Shown: positions 47,386-55,511, numbered from the stretch's first letter. The stretch is 64,000 nucleotides of DNA from an uncultured Mediterranea sp. (GCF_902493215.1 NZ_CABUOL010000012.1:1-64000); one strand, 5' to 3'. The notes: generated by a model not told the origin, from the letters alone. Program-made: numbers and translations.

Positions 47386-48009
47386 ATGGAAGAAAAGAAA
47401 AACCTGTACGAGAAAATCCAGCTCGTATCAAACGAAATCAAGAATATTGAAAAGAATATGACCGTAGGCAAAGGGAACTATGCCTACAAGGCCGTACAGG
47501 ATATTGATGTTACCCTTGAAGTAAAGGAGGCCGAAACCAAATATGGCCTGATCAGCATCCCAATCAAACAGGAACTGGTAAAATCCGAAGTGGTCCGTAT
47601 AGTGAAAGAAGGCGGCGGCGAGACAATAAACTACGTGGACATTGTGAAGATGACCTTGAGAATTATTAATCTCGATAACACTTCGGAATATATTGACGTG
47701 GAGAGCTTTGGCCGCGGACTGGACCCCGGCGACAAAGGATTTGGCAAGGCATCGACTTACGCACGTAAATACGCCCTGCTGAACGCATATAAGATTGCCA
47801 CCGGTGAAGACCCGGACGAAAACAAGTCAAAGCCGCAGACACCTGTCACGATTGACGAAGTGAAGAATGCCGTTGTAAACTACATGATGACCGACAGCAA
47901 CTTTACGCAGAACTTACTTTCTTTTTTCAATGTTGGCAGCTCAGAAGACATGACAGCCGAACAATTCAAGATGGCATATAACAACCTTAAGAAGAAAGGA
48001 AAGATATGA
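47386..48009 (+). CDS. ERF-family single-strand annealing protein
   Basis: 207 aa. ERF signatures are visible: GKGNYAYKAVQDIDVTLE near residue 27, then the glycine-rich GLDPGDKGFGKASTYARKYA and LLNAYKIATGEDPDEN. C-terminal helical tail. The family anneals complementary single strands in phage recombination, like Red-beta. Its stop overlaps the start of the exonuclease gene, and an SSB-like gene follows, forming a full recombination module. Confidence 0.9.
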   Translation: MEEKKNLYEKIQLVSNEIKNIEKNMTVGKGNYAYKAVQDIDVTLEVKEAETKYGLISIPIKQELVKSEVVRIVKEGGGETINYVDIVKMTLRIINLDNTSEYIDVESFGRGLDPGDKGFGKASTYARKYALLNAYKIATGEDPDENKSKPQTPVTIDEVKNAVVNYMMTDSNFTQNLLSFFNVGSSEDMTAEQFKMAYNNLKKKGKI

Positions 48010-48626
48010 CAGAAACCATGTACATCGGAAGCGGAGACGTTCACGCCCTTATGAGCGGAAAGGACACCAAGTCGCACATCGCCCTGATGCAGCGTTTCGT
48101 CAGCGGTGTAAAACCTTACTACAACGCCTTCGCCAGCCCAATAGACGCACTGAGAACAGGAGCTATTCTTGAAAACAGGTATCTGCTCACTTTACCTGAC
48201 AACTACTTTGCCCAGTACGTTGTCCGCTCGGACGAAATGGACGTGTTCAAATGTAGCATCGACTTTGCCCGCATCGACAAAGGCAAGCTGACAGACTTCG
48301 ACGAATTGAAGACACTATACCTCTCGGACTACCTTGACTTCATCGAGCCTATCAAGCACGATAACCGCGCCCTCGTAGAATACGTCCGAAAGAAGCACAA
48401 GGCTTATTATTACCAGGTGCAGGAGCAGCTCTTCTGCACGCACCTCAGTAGTTGTAACCTCGTTTTCCTGTCCGTCACCACTTATGACGACGAGACTAAC
48501 CGTAATCGAGACATCCAACCCAACGAGTATTGCAAAGTGCGTATCGATCGTGACGAGCAGGCCATTGAAGAAATCAAGAAACGAGGAAAGATTTTCCAAC
48601 AGATAAAAGACTTTTATACGAACTGA
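48006..48626 (+). CDS. YqaJ-type PD-(D/E)XK phage exonuclease
   Basis: 206 aa. Active-site pattern: GAILENRYLLTLPD (conserved Glu), then CSIDFARIDKGKLTDFDELKTLY with D-x-ELK, and QVQEQLFCTHL as the Gln helix. This matches lambda-exonuclease/YqaJ enzymes that resect double-strand ends for the annealing protein encoded directly before. It overlaps the ERF gene by 4 nt, and the SSB-like gene follows after 1 nt. Shorter than lambda exonuclease (226 aa) but with all core motifs. Confidence 0.8.
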   Translation: MTETMYIGSGDVHALMSGKDTKSHIALMQRFVSGVKPYYNAFASPIDALRTGAILENRYLLTLPDNYFAQYVVRSDEMDVFKCSIDFARIDKGKLTDFDELKTLYLSDYLDFIEPIKHDNRALVEYVRKKHKAYYYQVQEQLFCTHLSSCNLVFLSVTTYDDETNRNRDIQPNEYCKVRIDRDEQAIEEIKKRGKIFQQIKDFYTN

Positions 48627-48627
48627 T

Positions 48628-49071
48628 ATGGCAAACCAAGTTACCGGACGGATGCTGACCATCGGCCAAACCGTCCAAATACCATCCAAAACCGGCGGAG
48701 ACCCGTTTCTGAAACGTGAATTTCTGCTTGATGCAACCACTTATGATCCCTACACGGGCGAACGCAGTCAATATGAAAACGTCCTCCCATTGGAAGTTAG
48801 TGGCGACAAATGTGCCGAACTCGACCACTTCTGTATAGGTGATGTGGTGACCGTTTCTTTCGCCCTACAGGGCCGCCAATGGCAGACGCAGGACGGACAA
48901 ACGAAACGAATGACCTCTATTCGCTGTTACAAGCTCGAAGGCAGGACGGCAACACAGACCGCGGTACCCCACCCCGCCCCTCAACCTTCGTCACCGGCAG
49001 CTGCACCGCCGCAAAACTTCCCGCCGCACGTCGATGCGGCTGGCAACCCCAAGGACGACTTACCCTTTTAA
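48628..49071 (+). CDS. SSB-like OB-fold protein (DUF3127 type)
   Basis: 147 aa. N-terminal OB-like domain (TGRMLTIGQTVQIPS, then FLKREFLLDATTY, then CIGDVVTVSFALQGRQWQ), a Pro/Ala-rich flexible linker (about 110-138) and the acidic end KDDLPF, like the tip that SSB proteins use to recruit partners. It probably coats single-stranded DNA during phage recombination and replication. Third gene of the ERF-exonuclease-SSB unit. Confidence 0.8.
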   Translation: MANQVTGRMLTIGQTVQIPSKTGGDPFLKREFLLDATTYDPYTGERSQYENVLPLEVSGDKCAELDHFCIGDVVTVSFALQGRQWQTQDGQTKRMTSIRCYKLEGRTATQTAVPHPAPQPSSPAAAPPQNFPPHVDAAGNPKDDLPF

Positions 49072-49074
49072 ACC

Positions 49075-49515
49075 ATGAGCATTTTCAATCTCCAGAACGA
49101 ATACGACGTTCCAAAGTTCAAAGCATACGTCAACAAACTATTTCAAGAGCGGGCGGTGGTCGAAGTGAAGAAGAAACTTCCCAACCGCACGCTCGCCCAG
49201 AACAGCTACCTGCACCTGCTGCTCGGTTTCTTTGGGAGCCAGTATGGGTGCAGCCTCGAAGAGGCCAAGATAGACTTCTATAAACGAACCTGTAATCGAG
49301 ACCTCTTCGAACGTAAGACGGTCAACAAGATGGGACGTGAAGTGACCTATCTGCGAAGTTCGGCAGAGCTGACAACCGGTGAAATGACTTTGAGCATTGA
49401 CCGTTTCCGTAACTGGAGCGCATCCGTGGCCGGTATCTACCTGCCTGCCGCCAACGAACAGCAAATGCTGGTATATGCACAACAAGAAATCGAACGTAAT
49501 AACGAATTTATTTAG
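49075..49515 (+). CDS. NinB-like recombination protein (tentative)
   Basis: 146 aa. The segment KLPNRTLAQNSYLHLLLGFF recalls the LEQNAKLHAML region of lambda NinB/Orf, and the context (recombination module, NinG downstream) fits. It has helices through ELTTGEMTLSIDRFRNW and ends in an acidic helix. NinB replaces RecFOR in lambda. The likeness is by eye only. It starts 3 nt after the SSB-like stop and ends 2 nt before the next gene. Confidence 0.55.
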   Translation: MSIFNLQNEYDVPKFKAYVNKLFQERAVVEVKKKLPNRTLAQNSYLHLLLGFFGSQYGCSLEEAKIDFYKRTCNRDLFERKTVNKMGREVTYLRSSAELTTGEMTLSIDRFRNWSASVAGIYLPAANEQQMLVYAQQEIERNNEFI

Positions 49516-49517
49516 CC

Positions 49518-49739
49518 ATGAAAGACTTATTTGGGAACGACATAAACGCCTCTAAAGTCTACAGACGAGACAGCATGGGAAGGTTTGCGGATGAACGAAC
49601 TGCCAAATATGAACGAGCTGTTAAAGAGGCCGGGATATATAAACAAATGTATCTCGCAGCCCAATCCCGAATGAGAGGATTAGCTAAAATATTGAGGATG
49701 AAAGATGAACTAATTTCTAAATTGAAAAACAATGGATAA
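49518..49739 (+). CDS. small coiled protein, unknown
   Basis: 73 aa, strongly charged and helical through its second half (AAQSRMRGLAKILRMKDELI), suggesting a short coiled coil. Not recognised. It overlaps the next gene by 8 nt, so the two are probably coupled. Confidence 0.65.
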   Translation: MKDLFGNDINASKVYRRDSMGRFADERTAKYERAVKEAGIYKQMYLAAQSRMRGLAKILRMKDELISKLKNNG

Positions 49740-50163
49740 ATTCTTAGGACAAGAAATTCCCGAACAGGAACGATGGCGCTTTCTTCAGGACAACGCCGAT
49801 GCAGTAGAGAAAATCGGCTATACACACCGATTCACCCCCGAAGAACTGGCTCAGAAGAAAGAAACCTTGGCCGAGGTATCAATAACAATCAACGATGTTG
49901 AGATAGAGAAGAAAGAGGCCATGGAGAGTTTCAAAGAAAGATTGAAACCTCTGAACGAAGCAAAGCAAGAACTTTTGGACCACATCAAAAGAGGTTCGGA
50001 GTTCGTAGAAAATGAAGAGTGTGCCAAAATCATCTACCATGAAGAAAAGATGGTAGGATTCTACAACAGGCTTGGCGAGCTGGTGTACAGCCGTCCCATT
50101 ATGCCACAAGAAATGCAGAAGACCGTATTTAGTATTAACCGTAAGACTGGAACAGATAATTAG
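49732..50163 (+). CDS. coiled-coil early protein, unknown
   Basis: 143 aa. Residues about 38-85 form a likely coiled coil (EVSITINDVEIEKKEAMESF, then KERLKPLNEAKQELLD), followed by a beta part (ECAKIIYHEEKMVGFYNRLG, then ELVYSRPIMPQE). Not recognised. It may act with the next gene, which starts 2 nt later. Confidence 0.65.
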   Translation: MDKFLGQEIPEQERWRFLQDNADAVEKIGYTHRFTPEELAQKKETLAEVSITINDVEIEKKEAMESFKERLKPLNEAKQELLDHIKRGSEFVENEECAKIIYHEEKMVGFYNRLGELVYSRPIMPQEMQKTVFSINRKTGTDN

Positions 50164-50165
50164 TT

Positions 50166-50903
50166 ATGAGCGAAAACAAAATTAATTTGGTCGTACCGAA
50201 AGAGTACAACGGTACACCTATCGAGGTAGTATTGAGAGAAGGCAAGGCACCCGTAGCTCTTGATCCGAAAGAGCCGAAAAAGGTCAGTATAGCCGGGACA
50301 ATCGACGCACCTCTGAAATGGCTGGAAAAGCGTGTCGAGCTGATTAACCAAAAGAAAACCCATATCATTGTAAATCGTGATAAAATGGGGATGGCTTTGA
50401 CCATTGACGAAACGGACTACTATCAGACGGAAATCGGAGGCGTTCTCCAGCCATCCAAGGAAATGCAGGAGTTCGGTATCAATACCGACAAGAAGTGGGA
50501 ACCCATCAAATTGTCCCAGTTCTTCAAGATGCACCGCGCCTTCTTCAAGGACAAATCACAAAATATGGTACTGGTTTCCACTTTGAAGAATTTCAAGGCC
50601 AAGGTAAATCAGGACATTGAACGCAGTAAAGAGGAAAACGGAAACAAGACGGACAACTATTCGCAGGTTGTTGATTCCAACCTTCCTAAATCATTCAAAC
50701 TGAATATTCCTCTTTTCAAAGGATTCACCTGTGAAGAAATCGAGGTCGAGATTTATGCCGATGTAGATGGACGGGAAGTTTCTCTCTCTTTGGTTTCTGC
50801 TGGTGCAAATGAGGCCATTGAAGAATACAAAAACAAGGTGATTGACGAACAGATTGAAGCAATCAAAGGCGTTGCACCTGACATCGTAATAATCGAAGTG
50901 TAA
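50166..50903 (+). CDS. conserved-looking early protein, unknown (possibly DUF2303-like)
   Basis: 245 aa. Beta-rich start (INLVVPKEYNGTPIEVVLRE), a middle with a helical FFKMHRAFFKDKSQNM segment, and a C-terminal beta part (EVEIYADVDGREVSLSLVSA). The general layout and position beside recombination genes recall DUF2303 phage proteins, but this cannot be confirmed by eye. It is followed by a short hairpin (GCCCG-GAAAGA-CGGGC at 50910-50925) and a tRNA-like gene. Confidence 0.6.
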   Translation: MSENKINLVVPKEYNGTPIEVVLREGKAPVALDPKEPKKVSIAGTIDAPLKWLEKRVELINQKKTHIIVNRDKMGMALTIDETDYYQTEIGGVLQPSKEMQEFGINTDKKWEPIKLSQFFKMHRAFFKDKSQNMVLVSTLKNFKAKVNQDIERSKEENGNKTDNYSQVVDSNLPKSFKLNIPLFKGFTCEEIEVEIYADVDGREVSLSLVSAGANEAIEEYKNKVIDEQIEAIKGVAPDIVIIEV

Positions 50904-50929
50904 CTGACAGCCCGGAAAGACGGGCATCT

Positions 50930-51040
50930 GGTATCGTGGCGGAATTGGTAAACGCGTCTCAAAATGAGATGGCATAAGGTTGAGAGTGGCCATGTTAAAG
51001 CCTTTGTAAGTCCTTGCAGGTTCGACTCCTGCCGGTACCA
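50930..51040 (+). tRNA. tRNA-Leu-like gene with abnormal anticodon and variable regions
   Basis: 111 nt. Acceptor GGTATCG/CGGTACC (one wobble), discriminator A at 51040. D-stem GCG/CGC with a Leu-like GGAATTGGTAAA loop. T-arm GCAGG-TTCGACT-CCTGC is perfect. The anticodon stem that pairs best is TCTCA (50957-50961) with TGAGA (50981-50985), leaving a 19-nt loop, and 30 nt then precede the T-arm. The words CTCAAAA suggest anticodon CAA (Leu), but it is not framed by a normal stem. Confidence 0.7.
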
Positions 51041-51059
51041 CAAACTAAAAACATGAATT

Positions 51060-51536
51060 ATGCCGTATTATATCAAGAAACCTAAAAAGAAGAAAGAAAA
51101 GCCCTTGCCATTATTCGACAAGGTAGGTATCAAGGTAAAGAAGAAGCCGGATTTAGTAGCTAAACTCGACAAAGTTTTCAGCCGCTATATCCGGCTTCGC
51201 GATTGTATGCCGAACGGATATTTCCGCTGTATCTCATGCGGCCAGATAAAGCCTTACGAACAGGCGGATTGCGGCCATTATCATTCGCGCCGCCACATGT
51301 CCACACGTTTTGACGAGGATAATGCCCATGCAGAATGTAGGTCATGTAACCGTTTCAGCGCAGATCATCTGATTCGATATGAAACAAACCTGAAGGCTAA
51401 AATAGGCCAGCAACGTTTCGACAAGCTAGCATGGAAAGCCGGTCAGACACGGAAGTGGACCGACTTTGAATTAATCGAACTCACCAAGTATTACAAGACT
51501 TTAGCCGACAAACTGAGTAAGGAGAAAGGACTATGA
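51060..51536 (+). CDS. ninG: NinG/Rap-type Holliday-junction nuclease
   Basis: 158 aa. Lys-rich N-terminus (IKKPKKKKEKPLP), then the NinG zinc/HNH-like core: FRCISCGQIKPYEQADCGHY, then RRHMSTRFDEDNAHAECRSC, with two CxxC pairs and conserved His. NinG (Rap) cleaves branched recombination intermediates in lambdoid phages. It lies between the recombination module and the helicase gene. Its stop overlaps the ATG of a 58-aa ORF. Confidence 0.9.
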   Translation: MPYYIKKPKKKKEKPLPLFDKVGIKVKKKPDLVAKLDKVFSRYIRLRDCMPNGYFRCISCGQIKPYEQADCGHYHSRRHMSTRFDEDNAHAECRSCNRFSADHLIRYETNLKAKIGQQRFDKLAWKAGQTRKWTDFELIELTKYYKTLADKLSKEKGL

Positions 51537-51709
51537 ACGAACTGCAACCAGGAACTTTCGTAATAATGATGAAGAATACTGACGGCTCATTTTCTCCTGT
51601 TGGCATGACCAAGGAACAAGCCTATATCGTTCTTTCCTTCCTCAGTCAGTTGAGCACGGACGATCCATTTATTGTAAAAGATAGCGAGAAATATGTACAA
51701 ACTACGTGA
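51533..51709 (+). CDS. 58-aa overlapping early protein, unknown
   Basis: Starts in ATGA with the NinG stop and ends inside the helicase start region (17-nt overlap), so it is packed between the two and probably translated by coupling. Sequence begins MNELQPGTFVIMMKNTDG and continues with a helical TKEQAYIVLSFLSQL. Not recognised. Confidence 0.6.
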   Translation: MNELQPGTFVIMMKNTDGSFSPVGMTKEQAYIVLSFLSQLSTDDPFIVKDSEKYVQTT

Positions 51710-52862
51710 CTACCAACAGCAGGCCAGCGATGCCGCCGTCCGATTCTTCGGTGATAAGAAGATGAAGCGCAACGCCATTATGGTACTGCCCACCGGTGCC
51801 GGGAAAAGCCTGGTGATAGCCGATATCGCCAACCGCCTCGAAGGGCATACGTTGGTATTTCAGCCAAGCAAGGAGATTTTGGAACAGAACTACCAGAAGC
51901 TATGTTCGTACGGTGTACTGGACTGCTCAATCTACTCCGCCTCGTTCGGACGAAAAGAAATATCGCGCATTACCTTCGCCACCATCGGCAGTGTCAGCAA
52001 CCATACCGAGTTGTTCCAGCACTTTCGAAACATCATCATCGACGAGTGCCACCTAGTCAACCCCAAAGAAGGAATGTACAAGGAATTCCTCTCGATGCTG
52101 CGATGCAAGGTGCTGGGGTTGACAGCCACGCCTTACCGCCTCTCTTCGAGCCGCGACTATGGTGCAATGCTGAAGTTCATCACCCGCACTGTTCCCCGCG
52201 TATTCTCCGAAGTCATCTATCAAGTTCAGATCTCCACCCTGCTTGACATGGGCTACCTCTCGAAACTGAACTACTACCCGATGAACCCCGTGGGCTGGAA
52301 CGAACTCAACCTGAACGTGAACACTACCGGGGCTGACTACACAGACAAGTCTGTTGTCCGCGAATACGAGCGCATAGACTTTTACGGTTTTCTGGTGAGT
52401 ATCGTCCGCCGGCTGCTCAACCCCAAGGTGGGCGGCAAGCGCAAGGGCATCCTTGTCTTTACCCGCTTCCTGAAAGAGGCCGAAAGGCTCACACGCTCCA
52501 TTCCCGGCACGGCCATCGTCAGCGGAGAAACCTCGAAGGCATCCCGCGAAATGATACTCCAGCAGTTCAAGGCAGGCGAAATACCCGTCGTAGCCAATGT
52601 CGGGGTACTTGTTTGTGGTTTCGACTATCCGGAGTTAGATACTATTGTTATTGCAAGACCAACTATGTCATTAGCACTTTACTATCAAATCGTAGGTAGG
52701 GCTATTAGACCGCATCCGAATAAAAAGGAGGGCTGGATAGTAGATTTAGCTGGTAATATAAAAAGGTTTGGTAAAGTAGAAGATTTACGTCTTGTAAATG
52801 ATGGTAATAACAAATGGTCTGTTTGGAATAAAAATAAGCAGTTGACAAACGTAAGATTTTAA
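51693..52862 (+). CDS. SF2 DEAH-type helicase with a recoded 3' end
   Basis: 389 aa. Motif I VLPTGAGKS (residues 31-39), motif II IIDECH (about 112), motif III-like TATPYRL (about 148), motif V GFDYPELDT (about 312) and motif VI QIVGRAIRP (about 333). ATP-driven DNA or RNA unwinding in phage replication or recombination. Codon use changes sharply near 52610 from GC-rich to AT-rich and stays so to the stop. The last codons (LTNVRF-stop) are found again at 53944-53967, just before the next phage gene, so the 3' end has been replaced by an inserted cassette. Confidence 0.9.
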   Translation: MYKLRDYQQQASDAAVRFFGDKKMKRNAIMVLPTGAGKSLVIADIANRLEGHTLVFQPSKEILEQNYQKLCSYGVLDCSIYSASFGRKEISRITFATIGSVSNHTELFQHFRNIIIDECHLVNPKEGMYKEFLSMLRCKVLGLTATPYRLSSSRDYGAMLKFITRTVPRVFSEVIYQVQISTLLDMGYLSKLNYYPMNPVGWNELNLNVNTTGADYTDKSVVREYERIDFYGFLVSIVRRLLNPKVGGKRKGILVFTRFLKEAERLTRSIPGTAIVSGETSKASREMILQQFKAGEIPVVANVGVLVCGFDYPELDTIVIARPTMSLALYYQIVGRAIRPHPNKKEGWIVDLAGNIKRFGKVEDLRLVNDGNNKWSVWNKNKQLTNVRF

Positions 52863-52870
52863 AAGTTTTG

Positions 52871-52901
52871 TTTGGCATTTTAGAAAATTGGGGTATCTTT
52901 G
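52871..52901 (+). promoter_or_regulatory. promoter inside the homing cassette
   Basis: TTTG at 52871-52874, 19-nt spacer, TATCTTTG at 52894-52901: a full match to the Bacteroidota consensus. A second TATCTTTG is at 53018-53025. An 11-bp inverted pair (CGCCAAAGAAC at 52912-52922, GTTCTTTGGCG at 53037-53047) lies in the leader. Confidence 0.75.
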
Positions 52902-53100
52902 CGGTGTTCAACGCCAAAGAACATTTTTATTTATTGCAAAGGTTCATGGATTTTTTATATCCATTCGACAGATTGTATCTAATGATATAGGCTGTTCGTA
53001 TTCCCATGTTGGCTATGTATCTTTGCGATATATGGTGTTCTTTGGCGAGAACGGGAAGCGAACAGCTTTCTTTTTATACATAACTCAAATTTCAACAACA

Positions 53101-53337
53101 ATGCCAAAGAACTTGAAATTAGAGAATGGGAGAATTATATGTAACCCACAATCTACGCCAAACAGTGCGAAAACTGTGTCTTATCGTAAATTTGAAATAG
53201 AGAAGAACGCCAAAAACGAAGCTTACTATTTCATTATATCCAACGGACTTTTAGAAGAATTTATGAAGTTCTGCAAGAACTATCGTTCAAGTGACCCACA
53301 CAAGGATTGCTTGAAAGTTTTATTGTCTAACCTCTAA
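53101..53337 (+). CDS. 78-aa protein of the homing cassette, unknown
   Basis: Starts MPKNLKLENGRIICNPQ; the in-frame extension upstream is not used because it would begin before the cassette promoter. Basic N-terminus, then FEIEKNAKNEAYYFIISNGL and a helical end. Not recognised. AT-rich codon use like the endonuclease gene 12 nt downstream. It could help the endonuclease or regulate it. Confidence 0.6.
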   Translation: MPKNLKLENGRIICNPQSTPNSAKTVSYRKFEIEKNAKNEAYYFIISNGLLEEFMKFCKNYRSSDPHKDCLKVLLSNL

Positions 53338-53349
53338 TTCATCTTATTC

Positions 53350-53886
53350 ATGGAAGAAGTTTGGAAAGATATAGCCGGATATGAAGGACTATATCAAGTA
53401 AGCAATCTGGGGAGAATAAAAGCGTTTGCTAAAAAAGGATTGCCACAAGATAAGATACTATCATGCGCAAATTCAAATGGCTACCGAATGATCTATTTGC
53501 GTAAAGATGGTAAAAGGAGTTATCACTCTGTTCATAGGTTGGTAGCAAAAGCATTTATACCTAACCCTAAAAAAATGCCTTTCGTTAATCATAAAAACGA
53601 AAAGAAATCAGATAATAGAACTGAAAATCTGGAATGGTGTGATGCTAAATACAATACTAATTATGGTACTTCTATTAAAAGGAGGGCAAAAGCGCAAACA
53701 AATAAGCACGGGTCAATCCAAGTTATACAATTATCATTACAAGGCGATATAATAGCCGAATATCCATCTATGATGGAGGCAGAAAGAAAAACAAACATAC
53801 CAGCAAGGGCTATATGTGCTTGCTGTAAAAACTATCAAAAATCAGCATTTGGATATATATGGAAATATAAAAACAATGGGGTGTAG
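53350..53886 (+). CDS. HNH homing endonuclease with NUMOD4 and NUMOD1-like domains
   Basis: 178 aa. NUMOD4 at the start (EEVWKDIAGYEGLYQVSNLG), HNH core in the middle (SVHRLVAKAFIPNP, then FVNHKNEKKSDNRTENLEW, with His of VNHKN and Asn of RTENLEW) and a NUMOD1-like C-terminal part (IQLSLQGDIIAEYPSMMEAE). Free-standing endonucleases of this kind cut conserved phage genes that lack them and spread by repair. Its likely target is the neighbouring helicase gene, near motif V where the codon shift begins. Confidence 0.92.
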   Translation: MEEVWKDIAGYEGLYQVSNLGRIKAFAKKGLPQDKILSCANSNGYRMIYLRKDGKRSYHSVHRLVAKAFIPNPKKMPFVNHKNEKKSDNRTENLEWCDAKYNTNYGTSIKRRAKAQTNKHGSIQVIQLSLQGDIIAEYPSMMEAERKTNIPARAICACCKNYQKSAFGYIWKYKNNGV

Positions 53887-53943
53887 CAAATGCGCCCCAA
53901 CCATATTTTAAACCATGAAATGCTTTTAAAAAGCGAAATATAG

Positions 53944-53967
53944 AAGTTAACCAACGTAAGATTTTAA
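53944..53967 (+). pseudogene. leftover 3' end of the original helicase gene
   Basis: AAGTTAACCAACGTAAGA then TTTTAA encodes KLTNVRF-stop, nearly the same as the live helicase end (KQLTNVRF-stop at 52836-52862). It is followed by AAAAAGAT and the ATG of the next phage gene, as expected for the original gene order before insertion. Confidence 0.8.
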
Positions 53968-53974
53968 AAAAGAT

Positions 53975-54976
53975 ATGGAAGAAGGATTTTTGAGGCTGAG
54001 CCGCAGGTTTTTCTCGAATGAATTGTGGAAGGCAGCCCGGGTGTTTTCGGAATGCGAAGCGTGGCTTGACTTGATTCAGTCAGCACGATTTGAGGCAACC
54101 GACAAGGCGTATAGCGAACTCATCGGGGGTCGAGAAATCTCTTATTCAAGAGGTCAATATCCGGCAACCGTGTCTTTTCTGAAAAAGCGTTGGGGATGGA
54201 AAACGGAGAAGCGCGTACGATGCTTTCTCGATCGCCTGAAAAAGAAGGGAATGATCACTACAGACTCTTCGCAGGGAATGAACATCATCACCCTTTGCAA
54301 ATACGATGAATACAACCCACTTCCCAAAGACGAAGGGCAACGGTTGGGGCAAGCGTCAGGGCAAGCCGAGGGCAAAGATGCGTATGTGAAAATCAGCGAC
54401 TTACGCGAATTTGGGTCAATGCTTGGGGCAGAACTAAGGGCAAGCATAGGGCAAATAGTGGAAGAAACCATGAGAAACTACCCAAAACAGGGGCAAACCA
54501 AGGGCAACAAGAAGAAGAAAGAAGAGAGTAATAATATTTATCCCCCCACACCCCCCGAGGGGGAGGGTATAAACAAAAAAGCTCGTCTTGCTTTCGAAGA
54601 GCATTACAGGCAGGTATTCGGTAACGACTACTATTGGACGGCCAAAGATGCCGGCGCGATGTCCAAGTTGTTGCAGAAATTGCGCTTTCAGCGCGAACAG
54701 AAGCAGCTGGATGTTTCGGACGATTCAATCATCTATGCCCTTTGCTACTTGCTGTCTTCTATCAACGAAGGCTGGATATTCGAGAACTTCAGCGTGACGA
54801 ATATCAATTCGAAATTCAACGAGATTGTATCACAAATCAAGACCGCGCACAATGGAAACAGTCGCAGCAGTTATTCAAGCAAACAAGAGGCCAACGCCTA
54901 CGCTCTCAGTCTGCTACAACAGCATAAGCGAGAACTCGAAGAAGGCATGGCTAACGAAATGGAAAGGCCGTTCTGA
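53975..54976 (+). CDS. phage replication initiator-like protein
   Basis: 333 aa. N-terminal winged-helix region (EGFLRLSRRFFSNELWKAAR, then FLKKRWGWKTEKRVRCFLDR, then KKGMITTDSSQGMNIITLCK) typical of phage replisome organisers, a charged linker (about 115-195, Gln/Lys-rich) and a C-terminal helical domain (RLAFEEHYRQVFGNDYYWTA). It probably binds the phage origin and recruits host replication proteins; iterons in the linker DNA are not evident. The partner gene follows. Confidence 0.75.
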   Translation: MEEGFLRLSRRFFSNELWKAARVFSECEAWLDLIQSARFEATDKAYSELIGGREISYSRGQYPATVSFLKKRWGWKTEKRVRCFLDRLKKKGMITTDSSQGMNIITLCKYDEYNPLPKDEGQRLGQASGQAEGKDAYVKISDLREFGSMLGAELRASIGQIVEETMRNYPKQGQTKGNKKKKEESNNIYPPTPPEGEGINKKARLAFEEHYRQVFGNDYYWTAKDAGAMSKLLQKLRFQREQKQLDVSDDSIIYALCYLLSSINEGWIFENFSVTNINSKFNEIVSQIKTAHNGNSRSSYSSKQEANAYALSLLQQHKRELEEGMANEMERPF

Positions 54977-54998
54977 CGTAGAGCGGGTATTTTCCCCG

Positions 54999-55511
54999 AT
55001 GCAATGGGGATATACTTTGCAGAACGCAGAACGTGCTTACATGGCCGACTGCCCCACGCTGATGCAGTACGACGCACTGTATGGAGAAGGCTCTTCGGCC
55101 TACTGGATAGAGCTTCAGGTCTTCGGGCTTTTCGGGGCATCCTCCAGCAAGGACAGCAGCATGGCCGACGGCATTCGGATATTTAGTCAGGCGTTTGCGC
55201 AGGAAGTACGCCAGTACAAGCTGTCCGAACTGATGCTGTTCTTTGCCCGCTACAAGGCCGGACGATACGACAACAGTTACGCCAGCTTCGACACCAAGCG
55301 CATAGGCAACGCCTTCTTCAATGAATTCTTGACACAGCGCAATTTCGAGATTGACGCGGCCGTCAGGAAGCAGCAGCAGGAAGAAAGCCTGAAACGTAGG
55401 GAACTGCCAGAAGGTTACACCATCCCCGAAGGCTACAACCCATACACCTGGTATCTGGAGCGTAAGCGTCGTGGAGAGATAGGCAATCCACCCAAAACAG
55501 AAAGCCCATGA
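54999..55511 (+). CDS. replication-partner-like protein, unknown
   Basis: 170 aa from MQWGYTLQNAERAYMADC; the frame is open further upstream across the previous gene, but this ATG is the first after its stop. Helical, with FFARYKAGRYDNSYASF in the middle, a Gln/Glu-rich helix and PEGYTIPEGYNPYTWYLERK near the end. No Walker motif, so it is not a DnaC-type loader. Position next to the initiator suggests a replication role. Confidence 0.6.
   Translation: MQWGYTLQNAERAYMADCPTLMQYDALYGEGSSAYWIELQVFGLFGASSSKDSSMADGIRIFSQAFAQEVRQYKLSELMLFFARYKAGRYDNSYASFDTKRIGNAFFNEFLTQRNFEIDAAVRKQQQEESLKRRELPEGYTIPEGYNPYTWYLERKRRGEIGNPPKTESP

Larger units (their letters stand above)
52608..53943 (+). mobile_element. 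homing-endonuclease cassette carrying a replacement helicase 3' end
   Basis: From about 52608 the helicase turns AT-rich. After its stop come an own promoter (52871-52901), a 78-aa gene, and a NUMOD4-HNH endonuclease gene. At 53944 the original helicase tail (KLTNVRF-stop) reappears in its natural place 7 nt before the replication gene. The left border is approximate, set by codon use; the right border is the base before AAGTTAACC. Confidence 0.75.

Noticed and set aside
52888..53100. N-terminal extension of the 78-aa cassette gene
   Set aside because: It would start before or within the promoter -7 box and encodes a hydrophobic, biased stretch.
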